A DNA stretch of 64,000 nucleotides from Homarus americanus (taxonomy: Eukaryota > Arthropoda > Malacostraca > Decapoda > Nephropidae), in contig NW_024756438.1 of the NCBI RefSeq assembly GCF_018991925.1, positions 741,501-805,500 of the forward strand, read 5' to 3'. Both the position numbers and the translations under genes were made by a program. Under the pieces are notes generated by a model. It saw only the letters and a program-made list of their open reading frames with translations. It searched no databases and had not been told where the DNA came from. Below, piece after piece: positions 1 through 11,653 of this stretch. Numbering within the stretch: the stretch's first letter is position 1; the number at the start of each line of letters is the position of its first letter.

Positions 1-308
1 GTGTGTGTGTGTGTGAAAGAAAGAGAGAGGGAGTGTGTGTGTGTGTGTGTGTGTGCGTGTGTGTGTGTGTGTAAATAAATAAAAAATTAAAAATAAATAA
101 GTAAATAAATAAATAAATAAATGTGACATGTCATTACTGGGATGCCTAAAACCCCTTGATATTTTATGGTGTACCATAATCCTTTGTCCTGGGTTGAGGC
201 GAGCAGTGAGGACACAACCAGTTCCTTACACTGATCTCAACTAAGCCTCTGTGACGGTATTTGAACAGAGATAATTAACTCAAAGAGATGAACCCTTCGC
301 CTCTCTCT

Positions 309-356
<48 letters not shown>

Positions 357-437
357 ATTGGAGAGCTCTACTGCGCATGTGTAGAACGTGAGGCAAAGTT
401 CCTGAGACAGACAGACAGACAGAGAGACAGACAGACG
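1..437. repeat. Microsatellite cluster
   Basis: Holds (GT)n at 1-72, AAATA-rich sequence at 73-122, (CA)n at about 310-354 and GACA tetranucleotides at 403-437. No coding signal is visible between them. Confidence 0.9.
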
Positions 438-547
438 TAATCTTATGGTCTGGGGAAAAGGATTATCAAGACGTCTTATTCAAATGATGGTGAGAATCTG
501 CCTTGAGTTAACAGGAGGACCTTTGATCAGCTGAGTGGAGGAGGAGT

Positions 548-715
548 GGGTCGATCAGCTGTGTTGTGGTGATGAGGGTCGATCAGCTGTGTTGTGGTGA
601 CGAGGGTCGATCAGCTGTGTTGTGGTGATGAGGGTCGATCAGCTGTGTTGTGGTGATGAGGGTCGATCAGCTGTGTTGTGGTGATGAGGGTCGATCAGCT
701 GTGTTGTGGTGAACA
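548..715. repeat. 28-bp minisatellite, 6 copies
   Basis: Six nearly identical 28-bp units share the core GGTCGATCAGCTGTGTTGTG. One unit has a single C for T change (GACGAGG). The core holds the palindrome CAGCTG and the BclI-type site TGATCA is broken by one base. Confidence 0.9.
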
Positions 716-1674
716 TTAACAAACATTCTCTCTTGTTAAATATAAATTATCAAGAGAGCTTAAAAAAAAAAGAGTCACATCTAAAACTTTCTGTTGTACA
801 TAAAAGAAGATTATTCCTGTGTGTTAGTCCAAAAGTTTGCCGACTCAGTGCACAAAGCCAGCCATTTCTGCCACGCATTATTATGACTAACAAGAACTGG
901 GTGAAGAGGAGAGGCGGAAGTGTTCACGAATCTAACAGCTGCTGGAGATCTGAGAAGAATATGAAGACGCCCAGAACCATATCCTGAATTGTGTTTGCCT
1001 GCCATGATGGTTATGGCAATATGGCAAGTGTGTTCTGCCATAAAAATACACACAGATTTCTTCCTGGTAAAGGGTAACACAGAGAAAACACACAACACAG
1101 ACGCAACACTGACAACACAAACAACACTGCTTTTGTATCCCCGACAATATACGTGAAAGCATTAGGAGAAAACATCTACGTATATTTGCCTCAGAAGAAC
1201 ACCCTCACGCCGCCTCCACAACACTATGCTCAAACTACCAAACTCGGGGTTCAGAAGTTCCCCTCCGTATACCTCTTGGCTGTTAGAGACTTATATCGCT
1301 TGTGGCTATTGAAGTGAACATCCTATTGCGTACAGTGATTCCATTGTGATAGTGAGATAAAGACCAGTATCCTGAAATAGTCCTATAGGAGCGGGACAAA
1401 TCCTTCGAGATAGCAGGATCCTAAACGCTGGTGTACTGTACATGTTGGAGAGAAATGTTACCTACTGGTTGTTTATGTAATAATAATAATAATAATAAAC
1501 ACAATAATTAACGGTTTATTGAAAGTTCTTGCAGCCCGAAGGCTGAAAATATACATTGACATAAATGACTTATTACATACATTGGTGGTTTAACAAAAGC
1601 TCTCTCATTAGGAGAAAGGTAAAGGAACATACAGTGAACATACAGATTAATGTAGGTGTTGAACAGCAAAAACG
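716..1674. other. No gene seen
   Basis: Short open stretches on both strands overlap here without protein-like composition or convincing splice sites. An (AAT)n run lies at 1480-1498. Confidence 0.6.
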
Positions 1675-2068
1675 TAGTGTAGTAACTCCCTCCCAGATGG
1701 TGTTAGGAGGGACCCCACGTGGTGTAGTAGTTCCCTCACAGATGGTGTTATGAGGGGCCTCACGTGGTGTAGTAATTCCCTCACAGATGGTGTTGTGAGG
1801 GGCCTCACGTGGTGTGGTAATTCCCTCACAGATGGTGTTATGAGGGGCCTCACGTGGTGTAGTAATTCCCTCACAGATGGTGTTATGAGGGGCCTCACGT
1901 GGTGTAGTAATTCCCTCACAGATGATGTTATGAGGGGCCTCACGTGGTGTAGTAATTCCCTCACAGATGGTGTTATGAGGGGCCTTACGTGGTGTAGTAA
2001 TTCCCTCACAGATGATGTTATGAGGGGCCTCACGTGGTGTAGTAGTTCCCTCACAGACGGTGTTCTAT
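1675..2068. repeat. 45-bp minisatellite, about 9 copies
   Basis: Units of 45 bp share GAGGGGCCTCACGTGGTGTA and CCCTCACAGATGGTGTT. GGGGCCTC and CACGTG are near-palindromes inside the unit. As 45 is a multiple of three, one frame stays open on each strand: a 15-residue repeat with Trp-Cys on plus and with His-His-Val on minus. The open frames follow from the periodicity and are not evidence of a gene. Confidence 0.9.
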
Positions 2069-2424
2069 GAGTGAGGTGTGGTCCCAGGCCTTCCTATCGT
2101 AGACGGATTGACACATCGCTGTTGTTGGGTCGGGCCGTTATCACTGAGTACCTGGGACCTCACTGTGTGAAGGTCAACTTGGGTACCACTGCCACTGCTG
2201 AGTTGTTCTCACTGACTCAAGCACTGTTCACCACCGTTCACCTCTGTTTAAGACTGGTTCCATTCCTTTCCTAAATGAAATAGCAACTTCTAGCGTGAAC
2301 TTGTTGATATTCCGGTGGGGAGGAGGGTTCAGGGGAGGGAGCTGGTATGGGTCAACTTAACAGTTGACCTGGCAGCTCCGAGAGGAGCGCCAGGCACGTC
2401 TTGACCCTTCGGTGGTCAAGGATG

Positions 2425-2482
<58 letters not shown>

Positions 2483-3837
2483 CCTCTTCCGCCAAACCTC
2501 TTCTAGTTCACCTCACTTATATTGAGACCCGTGGGTGTCGTTAGGTCCTGGGAAGCCGGAGAGGTGTGAAGAGCTGCAGGTAACATCCTCAGGTGTTTCA
2601 ATTAGCCTCGTTCCCTTATATTCTAGTTATTTTTTTTCAACTCCAGAGGCCATCATAACCAGATGAGACAAAATGGTAAAGAGAATGGAGGTTTTATACC
2701 CAGAAGTGGTTGCCCTGTCGTCAACCAGACCACCTTGGATCGCTAGGGTGAGGGTGAGGGTGAGGGTAGAAACCACCGTCTCACTCTGGTTGTCAGGGTT
2801 CAAGAGGCTACCCCGTCGGGACTCGTCGGAGTTGAAGAGGCGAGATTCTGTTTCTGTTGGTCATTGAGGGGTGGTGACACTGCACTCGTTGTCCTGGGCT
2901 GTGGGTTACCTTAGGTGGAAACAATACAGGTCTACTATCTCCTTCCCGCGGATACACTTGTGCTAGGTGTGGACTGTGAAGGAGAGGAGAGGCTAGGGGA
3001 GGCGAGGGGGGCGAGGAGAGGCGAGGAGAGGCGAGGAGGGGCTATGAGGGGCGAGGGGGGGAACGAGGTCGATCCTCTGAGCTGACGAGTCGAGGCGAGT
3101 TTTTATTGGGAGAATTTAGAGGCCCCAGCGTGGGTCACTTACAGCCAGGAGTGGAGCAGTCCCCTGTTGTGATGGACCTTCCACGAGTATTACCTCGGCC
3201 AAAGTTTCAATGATGAGTCTCTCCCAGCTGGAGTGCTTCTTGGTTGTATATACAGTTTACATATACACTCAACATAAAAAGTAAATATGTATTGTGAACA
3301 AAATAAACAAAATATTGACTCCCAGACCAACAAGAATGATCCTCTATTTTCCGTGAACAATATTTACTTCCCTGAGACTAAAGGTTTCTCTCCTACACTT
3401 ACCCAGCCAGTGATAATACTCCCTCCATGATATATTTTATGTAGATATAAACTCAACCAGAACAAATGAACTGTTGCCAGGTGGGTCTCAGCCACCTCTA
3501 CCCTGGACCTCACTGATCCCTATACACCTCTGGTTTGTTCTGAGTCAACACACGTCTCCCTCACATTACTGTTGACTCGCTGAGACCCAATAACCTTTGT
3601 CACTTCTATAAATTATAAGACTTCCTCGTTGCCTCACTGGCGGAGTTAAATGATATAATATAATACCCCCAAGTAACTTTCTTGTTTGGTAATGAACCTT
3701 AATAGGCATGATCTTAGTTCGTCTTAATTACAGTAAGGTCAAAGGTCACGATGGAACATTACCAACCTGGCGTGTTTATTTTGTCTTTGTTCAGGTAATA
3801 TATTGGTCAACTTGACTGGTATAAAATATTTCTACAA
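2069..3837. other. Non-coding; (GT)n and G-rich tract
   Basis: Contains (GT)n at 2428-2478, GGGTGA repeats at about 2745-2768 and a G-rich GGCGAGG tract at 2985-3062. No exon was recognised. Confidence 0.6.
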
Positions 3838-4200
3838 TCTCTCTCTTCCTTCATTCCTTTCTTTATTCTACACTCTTCTCCCACTCTTCCATCCCTCTTC
3901 CTCCTCCAGTTCCTCTCCTATATCCCCTCTTCTTCCTTCCCCTTTCCCCATATAATCCTTGATTTTTGCCGTTCCTTCCCCTTCCATATTACTCTTCCTC
4001 CTTCCTCTCTACCCTATTGCTCCTTCATTCCCCTCACTCTCATTCCTCCTCTCTTTCTCCCTTCACCCTTATCACCCCCTCCTTCTATCTCTCCCCCCAC
4101 CTCACCCTCACCCCCCCCCTCATTCCTCCCTCCCTCTCTCCCTTACTGTTCCCTCATTCCCCTTGCTTCCTCCCCTCTTCTCTCACCAACCATGTTTCCC
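3838..4200. repeat. Polypyrimidine tract, about 360 bp
   Basis: Plus strand is almost entirely C and T (CTTCC, CCTCC and CCCCC motifs). Open frames here are Ser/Pro/Leu low-complexity artefacts. Confidence 0.85.
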
Positions 4201-4304
4201 CTTCGTAGAGTGGAGGTAACAGCAGATAGTCACAAACAAGACCCGGAAATAGGTAAAAGATCAAACTGGTTCACGTGAAAAATTGACGAGTGTGCCGACA
4301 AAGC

Positions 4305-4647
4305 GGAGGGGGGGGAGAGGGGAGGAAAAGAGTGGGAAGAGGAGGAGTAGTGTGGGAGTGGGAGGGAGAGGGGAGGAAAGGAGTGGGAAGGTGAGAGAGA
4401 GGGAAGGAAAAGAGTGGGAGTGGGAGGGAAGGGGAGATGTAGAAAAGTGTGTAAAAGGAAAGGTGATGTTAGGAGGGAAGGACAGAAAGGTAGTAACGAA
4501 GGAGAACTGGTGCAGAATGAGAAAATGATAGAGAGATGAGAGGGGAAGAGAAAGAGAAGATGAAGAAGGAAAATATAAGAGATATGTAGATGAGAGAAGA
4601 CGAAGGAAAGAATGAAGGAGGTGGAACACTTGACCCTGAGAAGAGGA

Positions 4648-4676
<29 letters not shown>
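4305..4676. repeat. Polypurine tract ending in (CT)n
   Basis: Plus strand is mostly G and A (GGGAGAGGGGAGG motifs) for about 340 bp, then switches to (CT)n at 4649-4674. It pairs in composition with the pyrimidine tract about 100 bp upstream. Confidence 0.85.
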
Positions 4677-4679
<3 letters not shown>

Positions 4680-4976
4680 CACCCAGACAGTAACGCCAAA
4701 CGTAAACACTCAGCACTGAACACAAATATGATAGGCTGCACATCGCCCGTAATAACATGTTTCATTTTCCTAGCACGAAAAAATAGTAACGTCCTCTCCG
4801 TCGGGAAGTTCCTCACTGTATAGATTAATTAGACGTTGCCTCACAATCTTCCCTTGTCAATATGGTAGAGTGATGTATCGAGATGGATTAACCAGCCCAG
4901 AGAAATTGGCTCGTGATTTTCATTTAAGCTTTTTATAAGGCGCGTGAAAGACCTTTTGGTTAGACTTTTCTTCTCT

Positions 4977-5025
<49 letters not shown>

Positions 5026-5057
5026 ACAGGCTGATGGTTTAAATGGTTAAACACTAC
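4677..5057. other. Non-coding with (GT)n
   Basis: Unique sequence followed by (GT)n at 4979-5021. Nothing else recognised. Confidence 0.6.
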
Positions 5058-5577
5058 GGATTTTACCTCCTCCTCCTCCTCCTCCTCCTCGCCCTCTCTT
5101 CTCCCTTCTCGTCTTTCTCCTCATTTATCTCATTTATCTCCGTATGTTTCGCTGAAGTTCATTTCCTGTTCTTATTCCTTTCAATCTTCCACTCTGACCT
5201 CCTCCCCTCTCACCCCCTACCTCATGTTCTCTCACCTCCTTCCTCTCCTTCCCCTCTCACCTCTTATCCCTCTCTCCCTCTCTCTCAATCATCCTCTCCT
5301 TTATTGTCCATTATTATGTAAATATTTTTCCAGCTGTGTTTCATCTCACCATGACAACGCCTCCCACCATTTGCTTCTTCCCCTCTTTCATCCCTCTCTC
5401 TCCCATCGTCCTCCTCTCCCTGTCCCCTATCTTCATTCCTCCTCCCTCTGCTCTTTCCTTTCTTTCCCTGTTTTGACCCTTTCCTCTCCTCCTCTCTTCC
5501 CTTTTCTCACTCTCTCTGTCTTTCCGTCTCCCTCTCTCCCTCTCTCCCTCTCTCCCTCTCTCCCTCCCTCCAACACT
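5058..5577. repeat. Pyrimidine-rich tract
   Basis: CCT trinucleotides at 5069-5090, then CT-rich sequence ending in CTCTCCC repeats at 5528-5568. It directly precedes an AG and could serve as the polypyrimidine tract of the candidate exon at 5580. Confidence 0.8.
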
Positions 5578-5579
5578 AG

Positions 5580-5721
5580 GTATGGGTGTCAGGCAGAACA
5601 TATATACAATCTCTCCACTGAGGAAATTCAAGACCAGGTCAGAGTCCACCTCGGGGTCGATGTCTCTCGGGCGTCTTATGAGGTAGATTCAAAGGCCTTT
5701 ATCACACAGTCACGAAATTAA
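5580..5721 (+). CDS. Candidate terminal exon, unknown protein
   Basis: A long pyrimidine tract ends in CAACACTAG; the sequence after this AG is open for 46 codons to a TAA. The translation is of mixed, non-repetitive composition, including YGCQAEHIYNLSTEEI and VDSKAFITQSRN, unlike the low-complexity frames around it. If real, the acceptor phase is 2 and this is a last exon. An internal CAG|GTCAGA at about 5637 could instead be a donor. No upstream partner exon and no family were recognised. Chance openness over 46 codons is quite possible. Confidence 0.27.
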
Positions 5722-5786
5722 ATTCCTCTCTCGTTAATCTCTTGAAGTGAGGTGAGATGAATCTGGCATTTTTCCCTGATAGTTGT

Positions 5787-5828
5787 TGGTTAGGTTAGGT
5801 TAGGTTAGGTTAGGTTAGGTTAGGTTAG
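5787..5828. repeat. Interstitial (TTAGG)n, about 7 units
   Basis: Perfect GGTTA pentamers, the arthropod telomere motif, embedded in unique sequence. The array is far too short for a telomere. Confidence 0.9.
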
Positions 5829-6366
5829 CTGTGTTTGTTCCAGTATATCTAGTTAAAAATGATATATTCATCTGTATGAGTTATATTCTCAGTTCACATA
5901 AACATCCAGACGTTTATATACGTTTATAAAAGTTTATATATATACACCATTAATGATAATAATATAAATAAACAACAACAGTAAACACTATCACTCATAA
6001 TCTATATACATCAACACAATGGTTTAAATTTATCACCAAAATGCTCCACATCCATGCTCCATCTACATAATGCTCCACCTACACCAAAATGCTCCACATA
6101 CACCAAAATGCTCCACCCACACCATGTTCCACCCACACCATGCTCCACCTCCATGCTCCCACACCATGCTCCACCTCCATGCTCCACCTACACCCAGCTT
6201 CCCCTCAGGTATAATTGAATATGTAATTAACAATTGTATTTCCTAGTGACAGATAATTAAATATAATTTGATTTGTAATTGTTATCTATAATTTTCTTTG
6301 TATATATTGTTTAACTAACTGGCTATGTCATTGGTTGTCTTTCAGTCTGCCTTACCACTTAGAAAT
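5829..6366. repeat. AT-rich DNA with ATGCTCCACC repeats
   Basis: About 6046-6192 holds irregular copies of ATGCTCCACCTACACC-type units. The rest is AT-rich with no gene seen. Confidence 0.7.
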
Positions 6367-6558
6367 ATAGCTGTGTGATACTGTATGATATATAATATAG
6401 CTTTATGTTACTAGAAGCTATATTAGAGGTATAGCTGTGTGATACTGTATGATATATAATATAGCTTTATGTTACTAGAAGCTATATTAGAAGTATAGCT
6501 GTGTGATACTGTATGATATATAACATAGCTTTATGTTACTAGAAGCTATATTAGAAGT
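6367..6558. repeat. 64-bp AT-rich tandem repeat, 3 copies
   Basis: Three tandem units with only a few substitutions contain ATAGCTGTGTGATACTGTAT and TTATGTTACTAGAAGCTATA. AGCTATATTAG and ATATAGCT are partly self-complementary. Confidence 0.9.
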
Positions 6559-6654
6559 TTGATTCTTAGTCGTTGATATATTGAGTTATATTGCACAGGT
6601 AAGACAATAAAGCCGTGTTTCAGGTTAGGTTAGGTGACGAGAGTTGGGTGTGAG

Positions 6655-6945
6655 GTTGCCAGAGGGCTTCTTTGTCGAGGCTGCTAAGAGGAGTGCCAAG
6701 GGGGCTGAGTAAGTTACTACCAGGGGGAGGAGTGCCAAGGGGGCTGTAGGAGTTACTGCCAGGAGGAGGAGTGCCAAGGGGGCTGTAGGAGTTACTGCCA
6801 GGGGGAAGAAATACCAAGGGGGCTGAATGAGTTACTACCAGGGGGAGAAGTGCCGAGGGAGCTGAATGAGTTACTGCCAGGGGAAGGAGGGCCAAGGGGG
6901 TTGCATGAGTTACTAACAGGGAGAGGAGGGCCAAGGGAACTATAA
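6655..6945. repeat. 39-bp minisatellite, about 7 copies
   Basis: Units share GCCAAGGGGGCTG and AGTTACTGCCAGGGGGAGGA with moderate divergence. The 39-bp period keeps a Pro/Leu-rich frame open on minus, which is a periodicity artefact. One (GGTTA)2 lies just upstream at 6623. Confidence 0.85.
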
Positions 6946-7435
6946 GTGTCTCAAGTAAATGGGGAAAAATCCATAGGAAACAAACTCACATAAGAACAAC
7001 ATAACTCAGAGGAGAAACAGACCTGAGTTAAAAAAAACAAAAACAAAAAAATTGAACTCTAGCGGTGAAATATGGCGTCCCTTTGTTTACTCTCTATGCC
7101 AGACCTTATTGGTAGACCATATATCAAACTCAATGCCCACCCCCGGAGTATGGAGTAAGGGAGTTAATGCCCCATACTCCAGTTCGTAATCTCTGGATAA
7201 ATAAACCTACCTTACTCCTGGATAATAAAACACATAACTACTAATAATAACCTCAAAGTATATATATACTATTGATACTTTTTCAATAATATTTTTTTAT
7301 TAATACTAGATAGCTACTTTTTATCGAGCCACTTTGAGGGAATTTTTAATGTTCGAATCAGTGAGAAAATCCGATTCATTTATAGGTTACTAGATGAGAC
7401 ATTATTATGATGGCTGATTCAGTCTTATCATAAAC
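6946..7435. other. No gene seen
   Basis: AT-rich unique sequence with poly(A) and poly(T) stretches and no exon-like block. Confidence 0.6.
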
Positions 7436-7439
7436 TCAG

Positions 7440-7735
7440 CCATAACCCCACCCCACCCCACCCGCCCCCACCTGGCCCGCCCCACCCCACTCCGCCCCCA
7501 CCCCACCCGCCTCCCCACCCCACCCGCCCTCCCCCACCCCACCCGCCTCCCCACCCCACCCGCCTCCCCACCCACCCGCCTCAATCCCCACTCTGGCCTC
7601 CCACTCTGCACCCGCCCCCACCCCACCCGCCTCCCACCCCTGGCCCGCCTCCGCCCCTCACTCCCATCCCACCCGCCCCCACCCCACCCGCCCTCAACTT
7701 ACCTGGTCTCCCCACCTAACGCCCCTCTCACTCCT
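7440..7735. repeat. C-rich CCCCACCCCACCCGCC tract
   Basis: Almost pure C with A and G spacers on plus; the minus strand is a dense series of GGGG runs with 1-4 base spacers, suited to G-quadruplex formation. The Gly/Trp-rich minus frames are artefacts. Confidence 0.85.
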
Positions 7736-7829
7736 ACCTGCCTCTCACTCCTACCTGCCTCTCACACTATCAGGGATCACCAGGTAAATAGACGTATATT
7801 AGGAGCTGTTAAAATACCTGTAATATAAT

Positions 7830-8420
7830 TTATCCTCTCTTTCTATTCTCCTCTCTTTCTCTTCTCCTCTCTTTCTATTCTCCTCTCTTTCTCTTCTTCT
7901 CTCTTTCTCTTCTCCTTTCTTTCTCTTCTTCTCTCTTTCTCTCCTCTATTTTTCTCCTTCCGTTTATCTCCCTCTCCTAATTTACGTATTCTAATCTCTC
8001 TCATCATCATCATCATCATCATCACCATCACCACCGCCTCCCCTACATCTTCACGCCATCACCACCTCCACCACCACATCCTCACGCCACCACCACCACC
8101 ACCATTTCGTCACGCCACCACCACCACCACATCCTCACGCCACCACCACCACCACCACATCCTCACGCCACCTCCACCACCACATCTTCACGCCATCACC
8201 ACCTCTACCACCACATCCTCACACCACCACCACCACATCCTCCGCTACCACCACCACACATCTTCACGCCATCACCACTACCACCACATCCTCTCACACC
8301 ACCACCACCACATCCTCACGCCACCACCACCACCACATCTTCACGCCATCACCACCTCTACCACCACATCCTCACACCACCACCACCACATCTTCACGGT
8401 ACCACATCCTCCCGCTCACA
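7830..8420. repeat. (CTTT/CTC)n, then (CAC)n minisatellite
   Basis: CTCTCTTTCTCTTCTC repeats at 7833-7945, (ATC)n at 8003-8025, then irregular units of (CCA)n plus CATCCTCACG to 8405. Confidence 0.85.
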
Positions 8421-8515
8421 GACTCTCAAGTGATCACCGTCCCCCTGAGTCTCCTTAGATTAAAGACTTATTGTGAAAGTGTTCCAGGTGACTTGATTGG
8501 TAATTAACCCTGAAA

Positions 8516-8551
<36 letters not shown>

Positions 8552-8555
8552 TGCC

Positions 8556-8617
<62 letters not shown>

Positions 8618-9180
8618 TGCCTGTATGTGTGCATGTATGTGTGTAAAATCAACCACAAAACACCTGTAATCGCCCCAGGTGCGTCATTTTTCCTAGTTTT
8701 GGTGGGAAATAAATAGCAGAAAAATTCCCCCATTATATATTGATGATCAGTAACGACTAAGTTAACTCCTTGTAAAGAACAGGTAATTAGGACGTCATTA
8801 GTAAGGGTAATGGTTTGTAATAAGGTTAATAAGGTCATTTAATAAGCTTAATTGATTCATAATACGTTTTTACTATGGAGTTTTTTTCCCTTTGTTGGGT
8901 AGGAGAGAGAGGGGAGGGGGAGGGGATGGAGGGTAGGGAGGGAGGGAGGGTAGGGAGGGAGGAAGGGAAGGGGGGATGGAGGGAAGGGGGATAAAGAGAG
9001 GGAAATACTTGGTGTTTCTATGTGTGAGCGACAGAAAGGGGAGAGAGAGAGAGTTGAATAAGGAAGAGAGGAATGAGAGAGTAAAAGCTGAGAGACTGAG
9101 GGAGAGGAGAACGATAAGGGAGAAATGAGAGGCAAGTGAGGGAGGAAAGAAGCAGAAGAGTGTTATGACTGGAGTTGTGT
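8421..9180. repeat. (GT)n and GGGA-rich tract
   Basis: (GT)n at 8519-8548 and 8564-8614, with the segment GTACGTGCCTGTATGTGTG occurring after both, and a purine-rich GGGAGGGAGGG tract at 8893-9155. AT-rich unique DNA lies between them. Confidence 0.8.
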
Positions 9181-9489
9181 AAGTCACCAAAACAAATTCT
9201 AGTTATGTAGGGATTATTATTTTTTCTATAATGATCGGTTTAGAATTTTTTGGTTTCAGTAACTCACAAAAAACACAACATTTATCTCACCCTAAATCTC
9301 TATATATAGCTATTGCTCGTTTTCAACACATCCACTATAGGTGTTTTGTTTCCTTTGGTTATATAGAGGAATGGAACAATTGTTGGATATTTTAAACCCG
9401 TGACAATCTCTCGTTAGCTTTACAAATAATTGGGAGTCAGTGTTTTCTCTTTATCATCGGTGGAACAAGAGAACCATTCACAGTCCAGC

Positions 9490-9541
<52 letters not shown>

Positions 9542-9674
9542 GACAGTGCTAGACAGGAGGAGCCCAAACCATCCGGGTCATTGAGTAGATGTGAACGAGT
9601 GAGTCACCAGCGTGTCTGTGGGTTTTATTAGATGTGAATGAGTCGTGACGTCACCTCTCTGCAACATTAGAGTG

Positions 9675-9718
<44 letters not shown>

Positions 9719-10344
9719 AGAGGGGTTTAGGAGGCGTGGATAACAGAGCTAAGTCACTTGTCACGGTCCTTCAGTCTGTGCCAATGACCGATACTGTTGC
9801 CTGTAAGAGGAAACAGTTCCTCTCAGTGACAGCGAAGGGACAGGAATGCTAACATCAAGTAACACTAACCTAACCTAACCTACTTATAGAAGGCGTTGAC
9901 GACTGGCATAAGGAGACCATGCTGTAGAAGGCGCTGTAGAAGGTCCTAGAAAATATTACAAAGAGAAAACCTGTCGTGTTGATGGACGTACAGATTGATG
10001 ATAAGGCCTGGATACCGTCTCACAAGGTAGAGAGAGAGAGAGAGAGAGAGAGAGACACGACGACGAAAACAGAGATATTGGACAGAAATAAGCTGACCCA
10101 GTGTGTTGTTTCTCTAAATATCGTGGCCAGACTCGGGAAATAAAGCCAATACTCTGTCTCTCTTTTGTCTCTCATTAGAAAGACGAGACTCTTCAGTTAT
10201 CTCTCCTCTGCTTTCTGTTTAATCTCAAAATATTTGGCTAATTATCTCTCATCGGTGTTTCTCAACGTTTGTTTTTGTTCTCCTACTGAGATACATTCCA
10301 CAAGGAGACAATATTACCCCGTAAAGATACAGGCGCGTACAGGT

Positions 10345-10399
<55 letters not shown>

Positions 10400-10520
10400 A
10401 AGTTAGGGTTGGATTGGGTGATTATAATGTCGTTTCGTTCGATCTAACTCATTTGTTGAAAGTTTGTTGGGAAAATGATCCTTCTGGAGTCTTTAAAAGC
10501 ATAGGAAGCCGTACTATTGG

Positions 10521-10606
<86 letters not shown>

Positions 10607-10958
10607 ACACACACATTGCTTCCCACTCACTTTTGTATTATTATAATTTATAACATATATTAAAAAATAATATTTACTCCGTGTAATGTTACTAAAACAA
10701 ATAATTAACTTCTTAAAATACTAAGGCAATTTTACTGAGTTGTTAATTAGTGTGGTCCTCCAGGTGCATAATTAACGAGGGCTTCTGATGACGTAATCCC
10801 AAGTAATAGAAATTTTTCAATGGTGATTATTTTTTCCAGTGGATTTTAATGTTAATATTGAAATACGAATTTTATTCATTTTTTTTATTTCGTGGTTATT
10901 AATTAAATAAATGCGATTATAAACTTGAACTATAAGAGGGTTTTGTGTGAAGCTGATG
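9181..10958. other. Non-coding with several microsatellites
   Basis: (CA)n at 9491-9537, (GT)n at 9678-9716, a CRE palindrome TGACGTCA at 9646, (TAACC)3 at about 9867, (GA)n at 10027-10053 and 10348-10397, and (CA)n at 10521-10614. The rest is AT-rich with no exon recognised. Confidence 0.65.
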
Positions 10959-11052
10959 GAAGGAAGGAAGGAAGGAAGGGAGGAAGCACGGATGGTAGGA
11001 AGGAAGGAAGGAAGGAAGGAAGGAAGGAAGGAAGGAAGGAAGGAAGGAAGGA
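10959..11052. repeat. (GGAA)n tetranucleotide array
   Basis: About 20 GGAA/AGGA units with one interruption (GGAAGCACGGATGG). Confidence 0.9.
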
Positions 11053-11401
11053 AAAAATGAAAGAAATAAAGGAAAACTTACATCATAACACACACATACA
11101 CACACACCAACAACAAGGATAAGTGAGAACAAGAAGGACATAACTGGCCAGCTAACATCTCCATCGCCTTTCTGCAGCACTGAATTAAGTCTCATTGGGT
11201 GAAACTTAGCACAGCCTAACACGGAGACAACGGCGGAAAGTTGTGAGAGAAGGAGGTGAACAATGAGGCTCTCAGTAGTAGATACGAAGCAGGAGGTGAG
11301 ATAATTAGTCTCACGGGGGAGAGACATATTGAGACTTATTAGGTTAGGGTTAAGTTTATGTTATTTACTTATAATACTTGTTAAAACCACTTACACTGAA
11401 T
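11053..11401. other. No gene seen
   Basis: Unique sequence between two repeat arrays without a supported exon. Confidence 0.5.
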
Positions 11402-11447
<46 letters not shown>

Positions 11448-11653
11448 ACACACACACACACACGATAGAGAAGAAAATAGGAGAAAACAATATCCTGTGT
11501 TTTTTTATTATCCTGAAGGAGGAGAAAGTCTCACACCTCCCTCCTCCCCTCACCTCACCTCACCTCACCTCCCTCACCTCACCTCCTCACCTCACCTCAC
11601 CTCACCTCACCTTCCCCTCACCTCACCTCACCTCACCTCACCTCACCTCACCC
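11402..11653. repeat. (CA)n and (CTCAC)n pentamer array
   Basis: (CA)n at 11403-11463, then CTCAC/CCTCA pentamers at 11544-11652 interrupted by CTC and TTCC. Confidence 0.9.

Noticed and set aside
5787..5828. Chromosome end
   Set aside because: Only about seven TTAGG units, followed by ordinary sequence on both sides.
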